Source: Herminiimonas arsenitoxidans
GTDB taxonomy: Bacteria > Pseudomonadota > Gammaproteobacteria > Burkholderiales > Burkholderiaceae_D
NCBI RefSeq assembly: GCF_900130075.1
Contig: NZ_LT671418.1
Span: 434,001 to 498,000, forward strand
Direction: 5' to 3'
Length of the DNA stretch: 64,000 bases
Shown: positions 54,280-61,567 of the stretch, in pieces
How the letters are laid out: each line of letters begins with the position of its first letter
Position numbering within the stretch: the first letter of the stretch is position 1
Notes under the pieces: generated by a model
Told to the model about the DNA's origin: nothing
Databases searched by the model: none
Seen by the model: the letters and a program-made list of their open reading frames with translations, nothing else
Program-made: the position numbers and the translations under genes

Positions 54280-54912
54280 ATTTCAGACCATAAATTAAGC
54301 GCCGAAGAACTGGCGCGTATCAGTGACACCACGCTGGATCATTACAACCAGCGTGCAGAAGCTTTCTGGGAAGGCACGCGCACGCATGATGTCAGCCAGA
54401 ACATTCAATCGCTGTTGAAACACATTGAAGTTGCTGCGCCGTTCAAGATTTTGGATTTTGGATGTGGTCCGGGGCGTGATCTGAAAACCTTCAGCGATCT
54501 TGGTCATGTCGCGATTGGACTGGATGGTTCTGCAGAGTTCGCACAGATGGCGCGTGACTATGCAAAATGCGAGGTATGGCAGCAGGATTTTTTGCAGTTG
54601 GATTTGCCTGAGCAATATTTCGACGGCGTGTTTGCCAATGCATCTTTATTCCATGTGCCGAGTCAGGAATTGCCGCGCGTATTGCAGCAGCTATATGCAA
54701 CGTTGAAGCAGGGCGGCGTGCTCTTCGCATCCAATCCGCGCGACGAAAATCAGGAAGGCTGGAGTGGCGGTCGTTATGGCAGCTATCACGAGTTATCTGC
54801 ATGGCGTCAATTCATGACGGATGATGGTTTTACTGAGCTTGAACATTACTATCGCCCTGCAGGATTGCCGCTTGAGCAGCAACCCTGGTTGGCAACAATC
54901 TGGCGCAAGTAG
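54280..54912 (+). CDS. SAM-dependent methyltransferase, apparently with an ATT start
   Basis: Class I methyltransferase with ILDFGCGPGRDLKTF (motif I), LDGSAEFAQMAR (motif II) and QQDFLQLDLPEQYFDGVFANASLFHVP (motif IV region). Coding clearly extends upstream to ATT at 54280 (SDHKLSAEELARISDTTLD and DHYNQRAEAFWEGTR), which looks like the N terminus of related proteins that I expect to begin MSDHKLS. No ATG, GTG or TTG exists in frame between the stop at 54235-54237 and the TTG at 54415, which would delete those conserved residues. AGGGG lies about 9 bases before the ATT. Either a rare ATT start is used or the start codon is mutated. Confidence 0.8.
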   Translation: MSDHKLSAEELARISDTTLDHYNQRAEAFWEGTRTHDVSQNIQSLLKHIEVAAPFKILDFGCGPGRDLKTFSDLGHVAIGLDGSAEFAQMARDYAKCEVWQQDFLQLDLPEQYFDGVFANASLFHVPSQELPRVLQQLYATLKQGGVLFASNPRDENQEGWSGGRYGSYHELSAWRQFMTDDGFTELEHYYRPAGLPLEQQPWLATIWRK

Positions 54913-54923
54913 TAAGTGAATCG

Positions 54924-56201
54924 CTAACTAGTCGTTGGTGCTGGTTTTCGTATCAGGAAGACGATGACTGCAGCGAACAGACATGCGATGCCGGCAGCAA
55001 ACAAGGCCGGTGTGTAAGTCATCAGAATAGTGCGCGACAAACCGGCACCGTAGGCTGCGATCGCACCGCCAATTTGATGTGCGGTAAAAATCCAGCCGAA
55101 AATCATGCCCGCACGTTCTTTACCAAATTCGGCACTTGCCATCTTGACGGTGACCGGCACAGTGGCAAACCAGTCCAAGCCATAAAACATCGCAAACATC
55201 GACAAGCCATAGAGCGTGAAATCAGAATACGGCAACCACAGCAAGGACAAGCCGCGCAAGCCGTAATACCAGAACAGCAGCTTGCGGTTGTCGTAGCGGT
55301 CGGATAGCCAGCCGGAGACAATGGTGCCGATAAAATCGAATGCACCTATGATCGCCAGCACGCTCGCAGCTGGAACAGCAGCCATTCCATAATCACCGCA
55401 CAAGGATACGAAGTGCGTCTGTATCAAGCCGCTGGTGCTTAAGCCGCAAATGAAAAATGTGCCGGCAAGTACCCAAAAAGTGCGATTACGTGAAGCTGTG
55501 CGCAATACACGGAAAGGTTCCATCATCGTCATGTGTGCTTGTGACGGTGGCGGTAACACGATGCTAGGATCCGCGCCGTAAGGAGCAATGCCCACATCGT
55601 AAGGGCGATTGCGTACGAACATGAACGCAAGGACGGCAACGATGGCGCAGCAGAAAAACACCGGCAATACCGCCATGCGCCAACCGTAGTGCTGAATCAG
55701 CCATGCACCAAGGGGGAGGAATATCAATTGCCCGGTAGCAGAACTGGCTGTCAATAATCCCAAGATCAAACCACGCCGTTTTTCAAACCAACGATTGGCC
55801 ACCACTGCACCCAGCACCAACGCGGTCAGACCAGTACCAGTGCCCAGGACCAAGCCCCACAGGAAAAACATCTGCCAGAGTTCTGTCATCTGCGTGGACA
55901 AGAGCAGGCAAGCGGCTACCAGTGTCAATGCGATCGAAATGACTTTGCGTAAGCCGAAGCGTTCCATGAAGATCGCTGCGAACGGCCCGATAAAGCCGAA
56001 AAGGATATAACGCACGGCGACTGCGGATGAAATCTGATCGTTGCTCCAGCCGAACTCCTTGCTCAGTGGTTGCAGCAATACACCGGGCAAGCCCAGCGCG
56101 GCGGACGATATCAGCATCGTCAGAAAGGTAATCGCAACGATTACCCATGAAAAATGTATACCTTTGCGATCCAGCCAGGTCGACAGCGATTGAGCGAGCA
56201 T
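54924..56201 (-). CDS. MFS transporter
   Basis: A 425-aa inner-membrane transporter with 12 hydrophobic helices. The first helix region is FSWVIVAITFLTMLISSAALGLPGVLLQPLSKEFGWSNDQIS, typical of the oxalate/formate antiporter-like and monocarboxylate-type MFS. Motif A-like sequences are FMERFGLRKV and SGWLSDRYDNRKL. The substrate is unknown. It begins 42 bases after the stop of the TetR gene on the same strand, so they are probably one operon. Confidence 0.9.
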   Translation of the reverse strand: MLAQSLSTWLDRKGIHFSWVIVAITFLTMLISSAALGLPGVLLQPLSKEFGWSNDQISSAVAVRYILFGFIGPFAAIFMERFGLRKVISIALTLVAACLLLSTQMTELWQMFFLWGLVLGTGTGLTALVLGAVVANRWFEKRRGLILGLLTASSATGQLIFLPLGAWLIQHYGWRMAVLPVFFCCAIVAVLAFMFVRNRPYDVGIAPYGADPSIVLPPPSQAHMTMMEPFRVLRTASRNRTFWVLAGTFFICGLSTSGLIQTHFVSLCGDYGMAAVPAASVLAIIGAFDFIGTIVSGWLSDRYDNRKLLFWYYGLRGLSLLWLPYSDFTLYGLSMFAMFYGLDWFATVPVTVKMASAEFGKERAGMIFGWIFTAHQIGGAIAAYGAGLSRTILMTYTPALFAAGIACLFAAVIVFLIRKPAPTTS

Positions 56202-56243
56202 AAGAATCCTATAGTCGGATCAGTTAAAAAGTCAGGGAAGCGT

Positions 56244-56837
56244 TCAGGGTGCGGTATTGCCGATCAATTGCTCACGTGCGACAGCCAGGAGTTCATTGGA
56301 AATCGGATAACCTTCGGTGGCGCGTGCGACAGCCATAGCACCGACCAGCATGCTCCATTGCGCCAATGCAGTTTTGCGTCGTACTGCAGCATCGGGCGAA
56401 GTGCACAAGGATGCGAGGATCTCGATCAATTCTTCCGTACCCGCGACATAAGCAGCACGCACCGGTTTATCGAGTGGTTCGCGTGCTACGTCGGTGGTGA
56501 GCGCAGCGCCAGGGCAACCGCTGCCAACATCCCGCACTTTTTGCGAAGACAGGTAGCCGTCGATGATGGCGTAGAGCGCTTGCTGCTCGTTCGTCGTGGG
56601 CTTCATGCGTTCTTCCCAGCGCGCAGACGCCTCGCTGAAAGCAGTGGCGCAGGCGACGGCCGCCAATTCATCCTTGGATGCAAAGTGACCGTAAAAGCCA
56701 CCATGCGTCAGCCCGGCGGCGGCCATCAAATCCGCGACGCTGACGCCGTTAAAACCTTTTTCACGGAACAGCTTGGAAGAGGCTTGTTCAATCGCTGTGC
56801 GATTGAGATCGGTTTGTTCTTTGGAGACGCGAGGCAT
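56244..56837 (-). CDS. TetR/AcrR-family transcriptional regulator
   Basis: A 197-aa repressor. The HTH is KLFREKGFNGVSVADLMAAAGLTHGGFYGHFASKDELAAV. The C-terminal ligand domain contains the GCPGAALTTDVAR segment found in the TetR_C/YcdC-like group. Two copies of a GATG-N5-CATCAT motif lie 38-76 bases upstream of the start codon. It probably represses itself and the downstream MFS gene. The ligand is unknown. Confidence 0.93.
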   Translation of the reverse strand: MPRVSKEQTDLNRTAIEQASSKLFREKGFNGVSVADLMAAAGLTHGGFYGHFASKDELAAVACATAFSEASARWEERMKPTTNEQQALYAIIDGYLSSQKVRDVGSGCPGAALTTDVAREPLDKPVRAAYVAGTEELIEILASLCTSPDAAVRRKTALAQWSMLVGAMAVARATEGYPISNELLAVAREQLIGNTAP

Positions 56838-56874
56838 GATTCAACCTTGAAGGAATTGATTGAATTGGATAATA

Positions 56875-56889
56875 GATGATACTCATCAT
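56875..56889. promoter_or_regulatory. TetR operator, copy 1
   Basis: GATGATACTCATCAT, 38 bases before the tetR start on the minus strand. It shares the pattern GATG-N5-CATCAT with a second copy 25 bases away. Confidence 0.6.
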
Positions 56890-56899
56890 AAATTCAATA

Positions 56900-56914
56900 G
56901 ATGTTGGTCATCAT
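56900..56914. promoter_or_regulatory. TetR operator, copy 2
   Basis: GATGTTGGTCATCAT, the second copy of the motif. An outer inverted repeat TAGATGAT (56873-56880) / ATCATCTA (56910-56917) spans both sites. Confidence 0.6.
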
Positions 56915-57199
56915 CTAAAAATGGTGGGGTTTTTACGACAGAGTCTAGTGGTCAGGGTGTGTCTGTGCACCAGTTTGATCGGTGGAGGCGCATTGCCATT
57001 CACGCAAGAAGATGTGCCGCTCGTAGTGATCGCGGTACATCGATATGTATTACTGATACTGCTATTGGATGTCTGCTAGATGGTCGCCGGCAAGAAGGCA
57101 TTACACCGGCGATGGCATGGTCAAAATGTTCGGAAAAACGATAAGCCGTCGCGCCAAATTTCTGCCGCAAAACCTTTAATTGATATTACGTAGAACTGA
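56915..57199. other. Remainder of the TetR upstream spacer
   Basis: Between the TetR operators and the small gene ending at 57200 I see no convincing gene. Several overlapping short frames occur, but none has a ribosome binding site or recognisable protein. It could be decayed coding sequence. Confidence 0.35.
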
Positions 57200-57445
57200 T
57201 CAAAAATCAGTCCACGTGCAATCGTCGCCGGCATCAGCATCGCTTCTACGTTGAATCGCTTCCATGATCAGAGGCTCGGCCGCTAGCCATTTTTCCATGA
57301 TCAAAGGGTCATCGGATTCGCAGAAAATCGCGCTGAATAGTTTGTTTTCGACAGCGTAGATATTGAATATCGCGGTATTCACGATTTTTGAGTAAAAGCG
57401 CCGCGTTTCCATATCCATGTCGGCAAACATTTTTCTGTCGCTCAT
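57200..57445 (-). CDS. Small hypothetical protein
   Basis: An 81-aa protein starting MSDRKMFADMDMETRRFYSK, behind GAGG with good spacing; the frame is open upstream to 57490 but without a ribosome binding site. It is soluble and mostly helical, and ends with CTWTDF. No family recognised. Confidence 0.6.
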   Translation of the reverse strand: MSDRKMFADMDMETRRFYSKIVNTAIFNIYAVENKLFSAIFCESDDPLIMEKWLAAEPLIMEAIQRRSDADAGDDCTWTDF

Positions 57446-57594
57446 AGCTATACCTCGCAGAGAGATAATCGGATGGTTACGCCATTTCATTATATGCGGC
57501 TTATGAAAAATGAAAGGCTGTTTTATCCATTCTTTTATCTCAACGCGGGCAAGGCTAAATCGGAATACAAATATTTGAAATATTCATTGCAGAC

Positions 57595-57629
57595 AAAAAA
57601 AGAGCAAACACGAATGTTTGCTCTTTTTT
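57595..57629. terminator. Strong bidirectional terminator
   Basis: AGAGCAAACA (57601-57610) pairs perfectly with TGTTTGCTCT (57615-57624), flanked by a run of A on the left and TTTTT on the right. It ends the leftward DUF1993 gene. Confidence 0.9.
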
Positions 57630-57699
57630 AATGGCGAATAATCAGAATGTTGACAAGGACTTCATTAAACCTCGTCTATGTCGCTGATTACCGTATGAA

Positions 57700-58209
57700 T
57701 CAATACGCGCCCATGTAATCACGTTTGCCGATTTCGATGCCGTTGTGGCGCAAAATGGCATACGTTGTCGTGATGTGGAAGAAGAACTGCGGCAGGCCAA
57801 AAGTCAGCAAATAAGCCTGGCCGTTGAATTTTTTCTCTTTCGGTGTGCCTGCGCGGAGCACGATTTCGCGCTCTTCCTGGCCATCGATCTGCGCTGGTGT
57901 CAGAGCATTGAGAACTGCCAATGTCTTAGTGATCAGCACTTGCAAGTCAGCAAAGCTTTTTTCGCTATCGTCAAATTTTGGTACTTCTACGCCAGCTAAA
58001 CGTGAAGAGATGCCGCGTGAAAAATCGCAGGCAACTTGTACCTGGCGTATCAAAGGGAACATGTCCGGGAACAAACGAGCTTGCAGATAGGCATCAGGAG
58101 AAATGCTTTTCGCGGTTGCATATTCTTCGGTTTTCTTGAGGATATCGCTGACGCTATTGAGCATTTGCTTGAAAACAGGAACAGAGGCGGCGTAGAGAGA
58201 AATGGTCAT
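57700..58209 (-). CDS. DUF1993-family protein
   Basis: A 169-aa protein matching the DUF1993 pattern: MTISLYAASVPVFKQMLNSVSDILKK at the N terminus, ARLFPDMFPLIRQVQVACDFSRG in the middle and FFFHITTTYAILRHNGIEIGKRDYMGAY at the C terminus. The fold is probably a DinB-like four-helix bundle. Function unknown. It stands alone, with a strong terminator downstream. Confidence 0.85.
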   Translation of the reverse strand: MTISLYAASVPVFKQMLNSVSDILKKTEEYATAKSISPDAYLQARLFPDMFPLIRQVQVACDFSRGISSRLAGVEVPKFDDSEKSFADLQVLITKTLAVLNALTPAQIDGQEEREIVLRAGTPKEKKFNGQAYLLTFGLPQFFFHITTTYAILRHNGIEIGKRDYMGAY

Positions 58210-58266
58210 GTGACTTCCTTGGGTGAATGTGACGTGATTATAGGCAGGAATGCAAAGTAGCGTCGG

Positions 58267-58932
58267 CTACTGCTTTAACTTGCCTGGCGTGTCGCTATAG
58301 GCCTGTTGTTGCGCAACGAATCCATCGAATGCCGCGAGTAGAGGCAGATATCTTTCCGCATTTTTTTCCAACTGCATCAAAGCATAACAACTTGCTTCAA
58401 AGGAAGAGAGTTGATCCGGCTTGTGCGCTTTGCGTATCGTGTAGTGCGATGCAGGTAGATTGGCCAAAGGCAGGCGTGGCAGTTGCTGCAGCAATGGATT
58501 CTGATAGAGCATCTTGCGACTTTTGCGCCATGTGCCATCCAATACGACTAGGCGATATTGAACGGTTGCGTCTTGTTTTGCATACTCGAATGGCGGTGTA
58601 GTCGTGATGTTTTGATCTTCTGGCGTGTCGGGATACAGAAGAATAGGGCGGATATTCTTATTGGCTGGAGTCATAGAGTCGGTGCCGGGAAAAGTTTCGT
58701 ATAGCCATGTATGCAATTCATCTGCGTCAAAGTTTTCTCCAACAATCAAGCGACTGTGCGGCAAACTCAGATGTAGCAGGCGTGCGCTACCTTTGGCATT
58801 GTTGACTTCCAATGGATGCTGCAGGAAAAGGACTTCGACTTCATGCACGACTGGTGTAATCCAATGACAAATACAGGTGCTTTGCGGACGTAGACAACGG
58901 ATGCAGCTAGGACGTTTGGTGATGGATGTCAT
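58267..58932 (-). CDS. tapT: DTW-domain tRNA-uridine aminocarboxypropyltransferase
   Basis: A 221-aa enzyme of the DTW/TapT family, which transfers the 3-amino-3-carboxypropyl group from SAM to a uridine of tRNA (acp3U47 in E. coli). Four N-terminal cysteines (CIRCLRPQSTCIC) resemble the family zinc motif. The central sequence LDGTWRKSRKM carries the DGTW variant of the DTW motif. Its ATG lies 1 base after the stop of the upstream LysR gene, so it is co-transcribed with it. The target tRNA is inferred from the family. Confidence 0.88.
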   Translation of the reverse strand: MTSITKRPSCIRCLRPQSTCICHWITPVVHEVEVLFLQHPLEVNNAKGSARLLHLSLPHSRLIVGENFDADELHTWLYETFPGTDSMTPANKNIRPILLYPDTPEDQNITTTPPFEYAKQDATVQYRLVVLDGTWRKSRKMLYQNPLLQQLPRLPLANLPASHYTIRKAHKPDQLSSFEASCYALMQLEKNAERYLPLLAAFDGFVAQQQAYSDTPGKLKQ

Positions 58933-58933
58933 G

Positions 58934-59857
58934 CTAAAAAGCGGAAAAACGTTGGGCTAGTTTTTGGGCGCGGAAGCGCTCTAGAACAAAGTCGACAAAG
59001 ACGCGTGTTTTCGCCGGTAGTAATTTTTGTGCCGGGAAATATAGTGAGAGCGTGCCGATATCGACATACCAATCGGGCAAGACGCGTATCAGTTTTCCGC
59101 TTTCCAGATAGGCGAGCGCATTCGGCATGGAAATCAAGGCTATGCCCAAACCGGCTTGTGCTGCTTCGCACGCCGCATCCGGATCGCTCATGGTCATGCG
59201 TACACGCAGAGAAATGGGAGCTTGCTCGTTGGCGCGATTACGCAGCGACCACGGGCGGATGCGCCCAGTTTGCGGCGAACGGATGAAGATGCCGTCGTAT
59301 AAAGCTAATTCGGCAGGTGAAGTCAGCGGCGCTTTATCGGAAAAATAATCTGGTGCGGCAACCAGCACGCTATGGCCTGGCCCCAAAGTGCGTGCCACAA
59401 CGCCGGGCGGTAGTTCGAAACCGCCGCCAATCGCTGCATCGTAGCCTTCTGCAATCATGTCTACGCGACGATTGTCGAAATGCCAGTCAGGCGTGATCGC
59501 TGGATAACGTGCGAGGAAATCGCCTAGCATCGGCACAATGTAAGTGCGACCGAATCCGGTTCCCATACTTATTTTTAAAGTGCCGGCCGGTTGGCCATCG
59601 GCGCTGGCTAGATTGGCGACGGCGGATTGGATCACAGCGAGGCCATCGCTGACTTCGGCTAAAAAGCGTTCACCAGCTTCCGTTAAGGTGAGACTGCGCG
59701 TGCTGCGCTGGAATAGGCGAACGCCTAGATTGGACTCGAGTCGTGCGACATTTTTCCCCACAGCTGCAGAGGTTAAACCTAAGCGCCGTGCGGCTTCGGA
59801 GAAGCTTCCAGCTTCTGCGCTACGGACAAAACACTCAATGCTGCTCATCGTTTCCAT
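58934..59857 (-). CDS. LysR-family transcriptional regulator
   Basis: A 307-aa regulator. The HTH is SFSEAARRLGLTSAAVGKNVARLESNLG, followed by a co-inducer domain with LKISMGTGFGRTYIVPMLGDFLARYP and DAAIGGGFELPPGVVAR. It is of the CrgA-like group often found divergent from dehydrogenase genes. Here it faces an SDR gene with two dyads between them, and it is followed directly by the DTW-domain gene. The SDR is the probable target. Confidence 0.93.
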   Translation of the reverse strand: METMSSIECFVRSAEAGSFSEAARRLGLTSAAVGKNVARLESNLGVRLFQRSTRSLTLTEAGERFLAEVSDGLAVIQSAVANLASADGQPAGTLKISMGTGFGRTYIVPMLGDFLARYPAITPDWHFDNRRVDMIAEGYDAAIGGGFELPPGVVARTLGPGHSVLVAAPDYFSDKAPLTSPAELALYDGIFIRSPQTGRIRPWSLRNRANEQAPISLRVRMTMSDPDAACEAAQAGLGIALISMPNALAYLESGKLIRVLPDWYVDIGTLSLYFPAQKLLPAKTRVFVDFVLERFRAQKLAQRFSAF

Positions 59858-59868
59858 ACGCTCACCTT

Positions 59869-59904
59869 AAACCATTGGTTTCAATAGATTATAGTGATTA
59901 CTAT
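59869..59904. promoter_or_regulatory. Operator region between lysR and SDR gene
   Basis: Two perfect dyads occur: AAACCATTGGTTT (59869-59881) and ATAGTGATTACTAT (59891-59904). They lie within 50 bases of the lysR start and about 80 bases before the SDR start, fitting autoregulation and control of the SDR. Confidence 0.55.
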
Positions 59905-59980
59905 CTAGTCACAACATAATCCTTGTTCGATACTGATTTCCGTGGCTTCGCTACTTCAACAAACTTACGGAGAAATCATC

Positions 59981-60736
59981 ATGTCGAACACAACATTAAA
60001 AAATTTAGCTGGCAAAGTTGCTTTCATTCAAGGTGGCTCTCGCGGTATCGGCGCTGCCATCGCCAAACGTCTGGCCCGCGAAGGCGCTGTGGTTGCACTG
60101 ACGTATGCCAGTTCTGCCGATAAGGCGAAGGAAGTTGTCAAGTCGATAGAGGCAGCTGGCGGTCGCGCATTGGCCATTCATGCGGATAGTGCTGATGCCA
60201 ATGCTGTGAAGAAAGCAATTCAGACTGCTGCCACAACCTTGGGCGGCATCGATATCCTCGTCAACAATGCGGGTGTGTTGGCGATGGCACCGTTGGAGGA
60301 CTTCAAGTTGGAAGATTTCGATCACACAGTTGCGGTGAATGTGCGCAGCGTTTTTGTTGCGGCACAAGAGGCTGCGCGTCACATGGGTGAGGGTGGTCGC
60401 ATCATTACTATCGGCAGCACCAATGCCGAGCGTATGCCGTTTGTTGGTGGTGCTGTGTATGCGATGAGTAAATCGGCGATAGTCGGTTTAACCAAAGGTT
60501 TGGCACGTGATCTGGGGCCGCGCGGCATTACGGTCAATAACGTACAACCAGGACCAGTGGATACAGAAATGAATCCTGATAGCGGTGATTTCGCAGAAAC
60601 CTTAAAAGGCATGATGGCAATCAGCCGTTACGGCAAGGATGAAGAAATTGCCAGTTTCGTCGCTTATCTGGCGGGACCGGAAGCGGCTTATATAACAGGT
60701 GCGAACTTGACTATCGATGGTGGTTTTTCAGCGTAA
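59981..60736 (+). CDS. SDR-family NAD(P)-dependent oxidoreductase
   Basis: A 251-aa short-chain dehydrogenase. Cofactor loop GGSRGIGAAIAKRL with TGxxxGIG-like pattern (QGGSRGIG), NNAG motif in ILVNNAGVLAM, catalytic Ser in TIGSTNAERM and YxxxK in YAMSKSA. The C-terminal GPEAAYITGANLTIDGGFSA is typical of FabG-like members. Substrate unknown. The ATG at 59981 has GGAG with 8-base spacing. It is divergent from the LysR gene. Confidence 0.94.
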   Translation: MSNTTLKNLAGKVAFIQGGSRGIGAAIAKRLAREGAVVALTYASSADKAKEVVKSIEAAGGRALAIHADSADANAVKKAIQTAATTLGGIDILVNNAGVLAMAPLEDFKLEDFDHTVAVNVRSVFVAAQEAARHMGEGGRIITIGSTNAERMPFVGGAVYAMSKSAIVGLTKGLARDLGPRGITVNNVQPGPVDTEMNPDSGDFAETLKGMMAISRYGKDEEIASFVAYLAGPEAAYITGANLTIDGGFSA

Positions 60737-60742
60737 ATGTTT

Positions 60743-60772
60743 AAACGGGCTTGCTGATACAAGCTCGTTTTT
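60743..60772 (+). terminator. Rho-independent terminator of the SDR gene
   Basis: AAACGGGCTTG (60743-60753) and CAAGCTCGTTT (60760-60770) form an 11-bp stem with one G-U pair and end in TTTTT. Confidence 0.8.
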
Positions 60773-60820
60773 ACGCTGAATTTTAAAATTGAAGGCGGTG
60801 CTGCGATATAACGAGTACAG

Positions 60821-61402
60821 CTAAGGCATTTGCTGGTGGGTGTCATGATGATATGTGCTTACTTGTGCCTGAGTGCCCTGATCCCAGCGCGACTCCCAAT
60901 GATCTGTATATTTAGCCGCGAGGTCAGGGTTGTTCCACACGACTAAAACATTTTCACTGTTGGATGTGGCGGCTGTTGGACTGTAGTTGTATGAGCCGGT
61001 TTGTACGTTCGTGGAATCAGAAATGATGTACTTGTCATGGTGCATGGCATAGGCTGAGATCGTTCGCGTTGGAATATCGGCCTTTACGAGTAAATTCAAC
61101 GCCGCAATACTCGACTTCCCTTGATTACGTTTATCGTCAACCAGAACCTTGACATCGACACCGCGTCGCTTCGCTGCAATCAACGCTTTGGCAATTGTTG
61201 GTGATGTGAACGAGTAGGCAGCAACACGCAGAGTGCGTTCAGCGGATGCGATGTTTTTCAACACGAGCTGTTCAGCACCTTGATCGGGGGAAAAAGCGCT
61301 TTCGATAACAGGAGGCGAAATTGCATTATTCGCTCCAGTTGCAAATACTGGTAGAGCGGATAAAGCCGCAAAGAGTACAGCAGCTAGAAAGTCACTTCTC
61401 AT
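60821..61402 (-). CDS. Secreted phospholipase D-family nuclease (Nuc/EndA-like)
   Basis: A 193-aa protein with a signal peptide ending near VFATGA. It has one HKD motif, HHDKYIISDSTNVQTGSYNYSPTA, and the family pattern AAYSFTSPTIAKALIAAKRRGVDVKVLVD. A single HKD is typical of the pKM101 Nuc group, which dimerises to form the active site and degrades DNA or RNA in the periplasm. The ATG at 61402 follows AAGGTG; a GTG at 61411 is less likely. Confidence 0.88.
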   Translation of the reverse strand: MRSDFLAAVLFAALSALPVFATGANNAISPPVIESAFSPDQGAEQLVLKNIASAERTLRVAAYSFTSPTIAKALIAAKRRGVDVKVLVDDKRNQGKSSIAALNLLVKADIPTRTISAYAMHHDKYIISDSTNVQTGSYNYSPTAATSNSENVLVVWNNPDLAAKYTDHWESRWDQGTQAQVSTYHHDTHQQMP

Positions 61403-61509
61403 GCAGCTCACCTTTCTTTTAACAGCATTGTCAGTTCAAAATCGTTTTAGAAGTATAGCGATTCGTAGCTTGGCTACCTAGGTCTTACTCGAACCTTTCT
61501 TTAAAAAGA

Positions 61510-61536
61510 AAAAAGGCGTGAATAACACGCCTTTTT
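61510..61536. terminator. Bidirectional terminator
   Basis: AAAAAGGCGTG (61510-61520) and CACGCCTTTTT (61526-61536) form a perfect stem with an AATAA loop. It ends the TonB-dependent receptor gene. Confidence 0.88.
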
Positions 61537-61567
61537 CCGGAACAAGAACTGTGCAAAGAATCGATAT

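Noticed and set aside
56860..57144. 94-codon + strand frame in the TetR upstream spacer
   Set aside because: It covers the TetR operators, lacks a ribosome binding site and has no recognisable sequence.
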